A stretch of DNA of 63,941 nt from Sphingomonas sp. GTDB taxonomy: Bacteria > Pseudomonadota > Alphaproteobacteria > Sphingomonadales > Sphingomonadaceae. The notes under the pieces were generated by a model. It worked only from the letters and a program-made list of their open reading frames with translations, did not search any database and was not told the DNA's origin. The stretch covers positions 1 to 63,941 of the forward strand of contig NZ_QFOB01000017.1 in the NCBI RefSeq assembly GCF_003248515.1. Reading direction: 5' to 3'. This document shows, piece after piece, positions 42,710-49,948 of the stretch. Position 1 is the first letter of the stretch. Each line of letters starts with the position of its first letter. The translations under genes were made by a program, and so were the position numbers.

Positions 42710-44757
42710 AGTCGATCTCCCCGGCGTGGCCGTTGGACGACGTTCGTCCAGAAAGCGTGCAGGCTTTCGAGGCCGCCGGCCGTCGAACTCCACAGTGTCG
42801 CATCGCCAACCAGCAGAGTGCCGGGGAAGGCGTCCGTACTCGATTGCAGAAGGGCGTCGAAGGTCGTGCGGCCACCGGCAGTGAACGGGTGGGGTGGCGC
42901 CGCAGGATCGATCTTCTGGCGCGCGAGCACCTCCAACCCCGCTAGCGCATCACCCCGCCGCTCGAAATGGGGGAGGTGGGGATGAAGATTGAAACTGGAC
43001 ACGCCGGCCAGCAGGCTGAGCCGGTCGATCGCATGCTGCGCCTCGATCGGCGCCGGTCTTCCGTCTGCCAGCGCGGCCGGATGGAGCCCAAACCGGTTTT
43101 CGACCGGAAGGCCCAGTCCAGCCAAGAGCGAGCGGCCCAATCCCCCAAATCCCTGCTGCGGTGGAATGGTGCGATCCCCATGATGCGCGAACTCCGCGAT
43201 CCGGCGCGCGAGCACCTGATCGTGCGGGATATCGCCGGTCTCCCCGATATCGTGGTGGGGTCCGACGAAGAGCAGATGATCCGACGTCGAGAGAAAACCG
43301 CGTACGAAATCCATCTCGGCGGCGCTCGCACGCTGATCCGTAAGAAGAGAATCGAAACCGATGATAATCAGTGTGTCCACATCACCGAAGAGGTCGGCAC
43401 CGATCGGATTGAGTCGGCCGTCGTCGGTGACGCGCTCCACCTCGATGACCGGATGTCCGGTCATCGCGGCCGCCATCGTCACGAATGCGGTGAAATTCTG
43501 CTTCATGATATGATCGAGGAAGCCTGCTATTCCCTGATCGAAGCGTTCAGGATCACTCAATTCCTCGAAGCGAGGAAAAAGCATGCGTCGGCTTTCGAAA
43601 AGCGCGGGGAAGCGATTTTCGATTACAGGGAGGGGCGCGTCCGTTTCCGCCACGCGGCTCCAGGCATAATAAACCGCGACCTTGCGCTTGGGCATCGGAT
43701 GCTGCTCCGGAAGGGAAATGCGTGGTTCTGGCCGGATCGCCGCCATTGCCGGGCTCGCGAGCCCGGCAATGGCGGGTGTGAGCAACGACATCAGCATATC
43801 TCGCCGTCCGATCTCGAAACCGTATCGCTGTACGGTGTCGATGCTGACCGACCGGGGACATGTTCCTGCGGCCGAATACCTGGCGTCATCGCCGACAGCG
43901 AGCATGATCCGGTCCGCTTTCGCGGCCTCGGCCTCCAGCGCGGGCCAGTCAGGAATATCGGCATCCCATTCGATCAAGGTAGGGAGCGGGCCGGTGCGCT
44001 GGATCACTTGCTCGAAGAGGCGCCAGACCATTTCGGCTATCGGTCGATCATGCGCGTCGATCAGCAGCGGGCGCCCTTCCTCGTCGGTGTCCGGCGCGAA
44101 GCCGGCGAGATGGATCTCCTGCACGTGCGATAGGGGGTAGGCGTCAAGATAGCCGATCGGATTCCACAGTTGATTGGTACAGGCGACATGAACATTGTTA
44201 ATGTCCAGCAGCAGGCCGCAGCCCGTCCGGCGGACGATTTCGGTGATGAACCCCGTCTCCGACCATGTGCTTTCGGCGAAGGCCAGATAGGTTGAGGGGT
44301 TCTCCAGCAGCATCTGTCGCCCCAGAAACTCCTGCACCTGATCGATATGCTCGATGGTCCGCGCAAGCGTCTCATTTGTATAGGGCAGGGGAAGCAGATC
44401 GTTGAGGAACCCGGCATCGTGGCTCGACCATGCAAGATGCTCGGAGAACAGCGCCGGCGCATAGCGATCGATCAGCCGGTCCAGGCGCGCCAGATGCTCG
44501 GGATCCAACGGACGATCAGCCCCGATCGAAAGCCCCACACCGTGAAGCGAAAGCGGGTAAAGCTCACGGATCGCGGAAAGATAGCGATGCGGCGGCCCGC
44601 CCGCGCCCATATAATTCTCCGCATGAACTTCGAAGAAGCCGATGTCGGGAACCGTTTCCAGAACCATCCGATAATGTTCGGCCTTCAGGCCCACGCCCGC
44701 GCGCTTACGTATCGGCTGCCGCAGCGGATGGGGAACGGCTTGCTGCATGACGTCCAC
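42706..44757 (-). CDS. bufB: MNIO (DUF692) bufferin-modifying enzyme fused to a long unknown C-terminal domain
   Basis: Residues 1-295 are a DUF692 TIM-barrel oxidase that converts Cys residues of BufA. Candidate ligands for the iron cluster are His72 (LHGVGLSIG), Glu106 (SEHLAW), Glu152/Asn153 (LENPSTY), Asp185/Asn188/His190 (LLLDINNVH), His211/Glu214/His216 (HVQEIHLAG), Asp234/His236 and Glu263. Normal MNIOs end here. This protein goes on to 683 residues: a twin-Arg-like segment GRRDMLMSLLTPAIAGLASP (318-335, followed by AMA) and then about 340 residues of a Rossmann- or amidotransferase-like alpha/beta domain (DTLIIIGFDSL, DHLLFVGPHHD). Either a true fusion or two genes joined by loss of a stop codon. 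Confidence 0.88.
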   Translation of the reverse strand: MDVMQQAVPHPLRQPIRKRAGVGLKAEHYRMVLETVPDIGFFEVHAENYMGAGGPPHRYLSAIRELYPLSLHGVGLSIGADRPLDPEHLARLDRLIDRYAPALFSEHLAWSSHDAGFLNDLLPLPYTNETLARTIEHIDQVQEFLGRQMLLENPSTYLAFAESTWSETGFITEIVRRTGCGLLLDINNVHVACTNQLWNPIGYLDAYPLSHVQEIHLAGFAPDTDEEGRPLLIDAHDRPIAEMVWRLFEQVIQRTGPLPTLIEWDADIPDWPALEAEAAKADRIMLAVGDDARYSAAGTCPRSVSIDTVQRYGFEIGRRDMLMSLLTPAIAGLASPAMAAIRPEPRISLPEQHPMPKRKVAVYYAWSRVAETDAPLPVIENRFPALFESRRMLFPRFEELSDPERFDQGIAGFLDHIMKQNFTAFVTMAAAMTGHPVIEVERVTDDGRLNPIGADLFGDVDTLIIIGFDSLLTDQRASAAEMDFVRGFLSTSDHLLFVGPHHDIGETGDIPHDQVLARRIAEFAHHGDRTIPPQQGFGGLGRSLLAGLGLPVENRFGLHPAALADGRPAPIEAQHAIDRLSLLAGVSSFNLHPHLPHFERRGDALAGLEVLARQKIDPAAPPHPFTAGGRTTFDALLQSSTDAFPGTLLVGDATLWSSTAGGLESLHAFWTNVVQRPRRGDRL

Positions 44758-44778
44758 TCGGATCGAAGGGAAAAGGAA

Positions 44779-44802
44779 CGGCCGGGCACTTGTGCCCGGC
44801 CG
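44779..44802 (-). terminator. Hairpin between bufA and bufB, possible partial terminator
   Basis: An 11-bp perfect GC stem (44779-44789 with 44792-44802, core GCCGGGCAC/GTGCCCGGC) with a 2-nt loop. On the minus strand it is followed by GTTCCTTTTCCC. It may lower transcription into the enzyme genes or protect the bufA message, so that precursor exceeds enzyme. Confidence 0.55.
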
Positions 44803-44811
44803 GCCGGTTGA

Positions 44812-45144
44812 TCAGGCCTTGGGCTTGAGGCTGCCCAGGCCGTTTGGCGTGGAGATCGTCGTGCAAGTGCCGGTTGGCACGAGCTTGAAGGCATTACCCT
44901 GATAATTGGCAGTGCTGGTGCCCGCGCAGGTCGTGCCGGCGCCGGCATAGCAATCATTCTGGCCCTTGAGCGCGACGCCGAAGCAGGGCTCGACCTTGCC
45001 GGACTTCACCTTGACGGTGTTGGCGGCCTGGATCTTCTTCTGATGCGCGGTGAATTGTTGCGCGCTCGCAGGCGCCACGGCCATCGTGCCGATGGCGGCG
45101 GCAAGGGCGCTGGCGACCAGCGCAGAGGTCAGACGGTCAGACAT
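44812..45144 (-). CDS. bufA: Bufferin precursor (DUF2282 family)
   Basis: A 110-residue small secreted protein. The signal peptide ends near APASA-QQ (residue 28-29). Four Cys of the mature part (54, 65, 73 and 94: VEPCFG, QNDCYAG, TTCAGTS, GTCTTI) follow the DUF2282 bufferin spacing. In this family the MNIO complex oxidises Cys residues to metal-binding rings before export, and the product buffers copper in the periplasm. The ATG has an AGGAGAAACGAT ribosome site. First gene of bufABCD-sigma-nrsF, behind a SigF-like promoter. Confidence 0.9.
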   Translation of the reverse strand: MSDRLTSALVASALAAAIGTMAVAPASAQQFTAHQKKIQAANTVKVKSGKVEPCFGVALKGQNDCYAGAGTTCAGTSTANYQGNAFKLVPTGTCTTISTPNGLGSLKPKA

Positions 45145-45226
45145 ATCGTTTCTCCTGAAGGTTGGGCCGGGGGACATCTGCCGCCGCCGGCGGGGGGCCG
45201 CCTGTGTGGCGCGCCTGCAAATGTGG

Positions 45227-45252
45227 TTCGGACGGGCACTCCCCGAGGTAAC
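45227..45252 (-). promoter_or_regulatory. SigF-like ECF promoter of bufA
   Basis: On the minus strand GTTACC (45252-45247) and CGAA (45230-45227) are separated by exactly 16 nt. This is one base off the GTAACC-N16-CGAA consensus I recall for Caulobacter SigF. It lies about 80 nt upstream of the bufA start and has an exact-spacing twin at 45671-45696. Confidence 0.7.
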
Positions 45253-45310
45253 CATGCTCCTCGAAATATTTTCGACTGGATGATATGCCACCGCGGTCAC
45301 CCGGTCCTGT

Positions 45311-45619
45311 TCAGGTGGCCGGCTTGGAAGCGATCACGGCACTCGGATGCAATTCCGGCTCACGGACCAGAAGTTCGGGGACGGTGGCGAAGATCTGGCT
45401 GGCGGCGCTGCCGGACATATGGGCGTTCAGGCTGTCCTCGCTGTCGAACAGATCCACGAGGAAGATTTTGTCGGCATCTGTTTGCGATCGCAGCACGAGC
45501 CAAAGCGTCGTTCCCGCTTCCGTTTCCACGGCCGGCAACGCGGCCGCGATCCTCCCGGCGGCTTCTTCGCCGAAGCCCGGCTTGGCCTGAAATACGACCA
45601 CACCCGCTACTCTTGTCAT
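45311..45619 (-). CDS. ABM-domain (putative quinol monooxygenase) small protein
   Basis: A 102-residue ferredoxin-like ABM domain: VAGVVVFQAKPGFGEEAAGR at the start and TTLWLVLRSQTDADKIFLVD with FDSEDSLNAHMSGSAASQIF in the middle, typical of YgiN/ABM dimers. They act on quinones or reactive oxygen species without cofactors. The second ATG (45619) is preferred because GGAAGGGA lies six bases before it. It lies upstream of bufA on the same strand with its own SigF-like promoter and is probably part of the same stress response. Confidence 0.85.
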   Translation of the reverse strand: MTRVAGVVVFQAKPGFGEEAAGRIAAALPAVETEAGTTLWLVLRSQTDADKIFLVDLFDSEDSLNAHMSGSAASQIFATVPELLVREPELHPSAVIASKPAT

Positions 45620-45629
45620 GGACATTCCC

Positions 45630-45668
45630 TTCCTTCGTGGATCGACAGGCTGTCGATCCACGAAGGAA
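45630..45668 (-). promoter_or_regulatory. Perfect 18-bp hairpin in the 5' leader of the ABM gene
   Basis: Arms 45630-45647 and 45651-45668 are exact inverted repeats (core TCCTTCGTGGATCGACA) with a GGC loop. The hairpin begins a few bases after the -10 box and ends inside the ribosome site, so the message would open with a very stable stem that masks the Shine-Dalgarno. It could regulate translation or stabilise RNA. Confidence 0.65.
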
Positions 45669-45670
45669 TG

Positions 45671-45696
45671 TTCGCCACGGCGCCCATGGAGGTAAC
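45671..45696 (-). promoter_or_regulatory. SigF-like ECF promoter of the ABM gene
   Basis: On the minus strand GTTACC (45696-45691) and CGAA (45674-45671) are 16 nt apart, identical in boxes and spacing to the bufA promoter. Transcription would start near 45664, inside the hairpin. From 45697 to 45987 I see no gene or repeat. Confidence 0.7.
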
Positions 45697-45987
45697 GTGG
45701 CGGGCGTTTGGAGCCGGCGAGGCAAGGTGGGCCGCGTCGGCTTCTGTGCCTTGATGTCATGCCACCCAGTTGAGTCTGGGTTGGGGCTAACACTGGTGGG
45801 GAAGGCCGGCGAGCGCGATGGGCAGGGCCACTGGCTTTGTCATGGGAGCATCACCCTCCGTTCGGCTTTCGCCCGGTCGTGGAAGATCGTGAGCGCTGCC
45901 AGTCCTCGCCAGCGCAGGTTGCGATCGCCGATTGCAAGGTCGGCGAACGAGGCGGGGGCTCGATCCGCCGGGAAGAGCGGTTGTGGT

Positions 45988-46788
45988 CTACCTCGCGGGA
46001 TTTACGTTTACCTCGGTAATCGCCGTCGTCCCCGCGCCATATTTCTTCAGGATCGCGGCATAGCTACCATCGGCGATCATCGATCGGAGTGCTGCAACCA
46101 GGCTACGGTCGAGGCCGGATCCCTTCCTGACCGCAAGGCCGGTATAGGCGGCCTTCAGCGGTCCGCTGGCCACCCTGAGGCCCGTCGGCGCGGGGACCCA
46201 GCTATGTCCCGTCATCCCGTCGATTTGTCTGCTTCTGAGCGCGAGTTCGCCGGCAGGGGCGCTCGGAAAGCGCAGGACGGTAATGGGTTTCTTGTCCTTC
46301 GCCACGCATCGATCGGATATCCGTTCCAGTGCCGGGCCGTCTTCCGCGCCGGCGACGGCCCCCACGCGCAATCCGCACAGGTCGAGAAAGTCCTCCCCGA
46401 TGGGCCGTTTATCGTCGACTGTCCGCAGCACGTTGTAGCCGTCCTGGTACATGGGGATGATGTCGAGCAGCTTTTGGCGCAGCACCGTTGCGTCCACCCC
46501 GCTGCCAATATCGAACTTTCCACTCCGGACGCCCGAGATCACATTTTCGAAGGAGGTAGGCTCGAACCGCAATGGCCGTCCCATTCGCTTGCCGATGGCG
46601 ACTTCCAGATCGTAGATGAATCCTGTGAGATTGCCCTTCTCATCGGCATAAAGTGCGGGCCGGGAGGTATGTACCACGGCGATGGTCAGGGTATTGGAGG
46701 TCTGGGCCGGGTTCCCGCCACAGGATGCGCACAGGCTGAGCATCAGGCTGATCACCGCCAGCCTTGTTGAATAGTATGGCGGGCGCAT
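45988..46788 (-). CDS. Amino-acid-type ABC transporter substrate-binding protein
   Basis: A 266-residue family 3 (SBP_bac_3) binding protein. The signal peptide ends with LMLSLCASCGG, which looks like a lipoprotein site with an unusual -3 residue. The lobe motifs TLTIAVVHTSRPALYADEKG, GFIYDLEVAIGKRMGRPL and SGVRSGKFDIGSGVDATVLR are standard. It captures an amino acid or small charged solute in the periplasm. The start is 2 nt after the ATPase stop; last gene of the TBDR 4 operon. Confidence 0.88.
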   Translation of the reverse strand: MRPPYYSTRLAVISLMLSLCASCGGNPAQTSNTLTIAVVHTSRPALYADEKGNLTGFIYDLEVAIGKRMGRPLRFEPTSFENVISGVRSGKFDIGSGVDATVLRQKLLDIIPMYQDGYNVLRTVDDKRPIGEDFLDLCGLRVGAVAGAEDGPALERISDRCVAKDKKPITVLRFPSAPAGELALRSRQIDGMTGHSWVPAPTGLRVASGPLKAAYTGLAVRKGSGLDRSLVAALRSMIADGSYAAILKKYGAGTTAITEVNVNPAR

Positions 46789-46790
46789 CG

Positions 46791-47588
46791 TCACCGTTCC
46801 TCCAAGATCTTGGCTTTGTGCCGCGCGAAAAACTGGCGTGCGCGGTCGCCGCCGCTGCCGGTCAGGAATTGTTCGGGAGGACCCTGTTCCACCACAGTTC
46901 CGCGATCGAGCAGCACGATCCGGTCGGCTATCTCGCAAGCGAAGCTCAGTTCGTGGGTAACGATGATCATCGTCATTCCCCCTCTCGCGAGCTGTTTGAG
47001 GGTCGCGGTGACATCGTGGACAAGCTCGGGATCGAGCGCGCTGGTTGGCTCGTCGAACAGGATGAGGGACGGCTTCATCGCCAGAGCACGCGCGATGGCG
47101 ACGCGCTGTTGCTGCCCCCCGGAAAGATACGAGGGCCTTGCATCCTCTTTGCCCGCAAGACCGAACTGATCAAGCAACAGGCGAGCATGATTCCTCGCCT
47201 CGGCGCGGACGATGCCAAGCGACTTGACCGGGCCAAGGATGATGTTCTCCAACACTGTCAGGTGGGGGAAGAGATTGAAGTTTTGGAACACCATGCCGGT
47301 CTGCGCCCGCTGGTGTCTCGCTTCTCCGGCAGACAGCCTGCGCGGCTTTCCATTGACGAGCCGGCATCCAATCAGCGTGCCGTTGATCTCGATAGCTCCC
47401 CGATCAAAGATCTCGAGCTGGTTGATGCATCGAAGGAGTGTGCTCTTGCCCGAGCCTGAAGACCCCAGGACGCAGATGACCTCGCCTTTCCCGATCTCCA
47501 GATCGATTCCGGCAAGCACCGGCGTCCGGTCATATTGTTTGTGAAGACCGCGGATACGCAGAACCGGCGATGTGGAAGGCACGGTCAT
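46791..47588 (-). CDS. Amino-acid ABC transporter ATP-binding protein
   Basis: A 265-residue polar-amino-acid-type ATPase: Walker A GSSGSGKST, Q-loop MVFQNFNLFPHLTVLEN, signature YLSGGQQQRVAIARAL, Walker B LILFDEPTSALDPE and H-loop IIVTHELSFA. It powers import through the adjacent permease on the cytoplasmic face. ATGA overlap with the permease stop; 2 nt before the binding-protein gene. Confidence 0.95.
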   Translation of the reverse strand: MTVPSTSPVLRIRGLHKQYDRTPVLAGIDLEIGKGEVICVLGSSGSGKSTLLRCINQLEIFDRGAIEINGTLIGCRLVNGKPRRLSAGEARHQRAQTGMVFQNFNLFPHLTVLENIILGPVKSLGIVRAEARNHARLLLDQFGLAGKEDARPSYLSGGQQQRVAIARALAMKPSLILFDEPTSALDPELVHDVTATLKQLARGGMTMIIVTHELSFACEIADRIVLLDRGTVVEQGPPEQFLTGSGGDRARQFFARHKAKILEER

Positions 47589-48502
47589 TTGCCGGGCACC
47601 ATCATGGTGACGCCCTCGTTCCGTCTGGTATTGAATCGCCGTTCCAGATAGCGCTGCGCGGCAGCCAGAACGGTCGTGATCACCATATACCAGATGGTGG
47701 CCACCAGCAGCAGCGGCACGATTTCATATGTGCGGTTGTAGATGAGTTGCGCCGAATAGAGCAGGTCGGACACCGCAATGACGCTGACGATCGAAGTCCC
47801 CTTCAGCGTGCCGATGATGAGATTTCCGGCCGGGGGCAGCATGTTCCGCACGGCCTGCGGCAGAACGATATGGAAAAAGATGACGGTCGAGGAGAGGCCC
47901 AGCGCTTTGCCGCCTTCCGTTTGCCCCCTGTCGATCGATAAGATTCCCCCGCGGACGATCTCCGCCGCATACGCGGCCTCGTGGAAGGTCAAGCCAAGGA
48001 TTGCGGCGACATTGGCTGTCACGACATTCTTGGTATCGATGCTGAAAAGCTCAGGGCCGAACGGAAAGCCGACGGAGGCGTTCGGGATCAGATAGCCGAT
48101 ATTGTACCAGAACAGCAGTTGCACCAGGATTGGGGTGGAGCGGAATATCCAGATATAGCCGGCAGCGATCGGACGCAGCACAGGATTGTTCGACAGGCCG
48201 AGGATCGCGATTCCGCAGCCAAGCGCGAAACCTAGAATGACCACGACGGCGGTCATCCAGAGCGTGACGAACAGCCCCTGTAGGATTTCGGCGCTGAACA
48301 GATATTCGGCGACCACTGGCCAACCGAACGCTGTGTTGCGTGAGGCCGTCCACCCCAGCCAGATCGCCGCCATGGCAACTATTACGCCGGACATGACGGT
48401 GCCATATCTTGGCCTCTCGGCGACGGGGCCCAGGCCTCCCGTCGCCAGCTTGGCGAAGTCACTGGCCTGCGCCTCGGAGGTGACCGGATCAGGCGCGGTC
48501 AT
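47585..48502 (-). CDS. Amino-acid ABC transporter permease
   Basis: About 305 residues with five to six helices and the EAA loop EGGKALGLSSTVIFFHIVLP of polar amino-acid permeases. The start MTAPDP at 48502 is preferred for its GGCGGGGAACACAACC ribosome site; an in-frame ATG at 48526 adds eight residues. It follows the aminotransferase by 65 nt in the TBDR 4 operon, so it probably imports the receptor's substrate or an amino acid released from it. Confidence 0.92.
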   Translation of the reverse strand: MTAPDPVTSEAQASDFAKLATGGLGPVAERPRYGTVMSGVIVAMAAIWLGWTASRNTAFGWPVVAEYLFSAEILQGLFVTLWMTAVVVILGFALGCGIAILGLSNNPVLRPIAAGYIWIFRSTPILVQLLFWYNIGYLIPNASVGFPFGPELFSIDTKNVVTANVAAILGLTFHEAAYAAEIVRGGILSIDRGQTEGGKALGLSSTVIFFHIVLPQAVRNMLPPAGNLIIGTLKGTSIVSVIAVSDLLYSAQLIYNRTYEIVPLLLVATIWYMVITTVLAAAQRYLERRFNTRRNEGVTMMVPGK

Positions 48503-48567
48503 GGTTGTGTTCCCCGCCGCGTTCATCGGGACGAAACGACGTGGTTCGCGGATGGGCCGAGCAATTT

Positions 48568-49857
48568 CTAGGCATCGACCATACCAGCCTGGATTGGGAA
48601 CTGCCGGTAGTGGCCCAGGTCCATCACTGCCAGCCCGCGGCGAAGCCTGGCGAGTGCTTCGATCTGCACCTCTGGCTTGTTCGCCAGCGCGAGCCGAACA
48701 TGCCCGCGGCCCATTTTCCCCCACGCCGAGCCGGGCATGAGCGAAACGCGGGCTATGCGCTTGAGGTCTACGCAGAAGGCGACATCGTCCAAGCCCAGCC
48801 AGGGAAAGCCGAACTGGCCGCCGCTGACCGGCGGGAACAGAAATTGCGGGACTTCGGAGAAGACGGCGACACTGCGCTCGATATTGGCCTTCAGGATTTC
48901 GAGGCCAGCCTGTGGATGTTTCGAACGGACCGGTTCCGTCAGGGCCGCCAGCCCGGCATGGACCGCCGGCGCAGAGACGAGGGGCAGATGATACATGAAG
49001 GCAATATCCGCCATCGGCCGGATCATATCCGGCGAGCCGGCGACCCAGCCCAACGGTATGCCCGTCATGTCATAGGCTTTGCCCGTCCCGGATGTTGCGA
49101 TGACATTGGCGATATCGAGGAAGTTCAGGATGCTGCAATGAACGTGGCCGTCGAACAGCAGTTCGTCATAAACTTCGTTCGCGATAATCACGGCGCCCGC
49201 CTGTGCAGCCGATCGTGCGACCGCCTCCAGTTCTGCCCGGGACCAGACGAGCCCCGTAGGATTGTTCGGATTGGTCAGCATGATCGCCTGGCACCCGGCC
49301 TCAATGGTCTGCGTCATGGCATCCAGATCCACGGAAAAGCCGCCGGAGGCAGAGCGCCGCATGGGAACGCGGACGATTTCGGCGCCAAGGCCCCGTGCGA
49401 CATGAGCCAGCCCGATATAGTCGGGATCCGGAATCACCACCTTCTGCCCTGGAGAGAGAACACGCAGAAGGGCGAGAGTCATTCCCACGCGCGCGCCCGC
49501 CATCAGATAGATCTGGCTTTCAGGGTCGAGCGCCACATTCTGCTCGTCCAGATATTTGCGGGCCACGGCCGCAGTCACAGGATTGAGCGGGGGCATCCGG
49601 CTATAGTGAGTGGTTCCTGTCGACATCCCGTCGATCATGGCCTGCAGGACCGATGGATCGATGCTCAGATAGGATCCGATGCCGATATCGACGATGTCCG
49701 TGACCCCGTCGCTGGACGGTTTGGCGGTGGCTTCGATCCCGTTGCCGAACTTTCCGTAAACCAGTCCCATCGTCTCGATGGGTGACGGGCTGGCCGGGCC
49801 GGCCCCGCCCGCATAATTCTGCTTCACCCTGTTCGGAAGTTCGATCGCGGAAATCAT
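48568..49857 (-). CDS. PLP-dependent aminotransferase, class I/II
   Basis: A 429-residue fold-type I enzyme: GTTHYSRMPPLNPVTAAVAR, LTNPNNPTGLVWS, IIANEVYDELLFDG with the PLP Asp region, SGTGKAYDMTGIPLGW with the Schiff-base Lys, and GRGHVRLALA. It probably removes the amino group from the amino acid imported by the downstream ABC system. It lies 91 nt after TBDR 4 on the same strand. Related in family to the 5185-6378 enzyme but distinct in sequence. Confidence 0.92.
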   Translation of the reverse strand: MISAIELPNRVKQNYAGGAGPASPSPIETMGLVYGKFGNGIEATAKPSSDGVTDIVDIGIGSYLSIDPSVLQAMIDGMSTGTTHYSRMPPLNPVTAAVARKYLDEQNVALDPESQIYLMAGARVGMTLALLRVLSPGQKVVIPDPDYIGLAHVARGLGAEIVRVPMRRSASGGFSVDLDAMTQTIEAGCQAIMLTNPNNPTGLVWSRAELEAVARSAAQAGAVIIANEVYDELLFDGHVHCSILNFLDIANVIATSGTGKAYDMTGIPLGWVAGSPDMIRPMADIAFMYHLPLVSAPAVHAGLAALTEPVRSKHPQAGLEILKANIERSVAVFSEVPQFLFPPVSGGQFGFPWLGLDDVAFCVDLKRIARVSLMPGSAWGKMGRGHVRLALANKPEVQIEALARLRRGLAVMDLGHYRQFPIQAGMVDA

Positions 49858-49948
49858 TTGAGCCTATCCTGATGACCATATCGGCCGGAGCGGAAATGCG
49901 TGCCCTCCATCGTCCGGACGCGCATGTCTTCCGAGAGGGGAAGTTTCG

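Noticed and set aside
45248..45275. GTAACC and TCGAAATATTTTCGA on the plus strand as a rightward sigma promoter or operator
   Set aside because: GTAACC to CGAA is only 8 nt in this direction and no gene follows on the plus strand; the minus-strand reading with 16-nt spacing explains the boxes. The short TCGAAA/TTTCGA repeat has no partner elsewhere.
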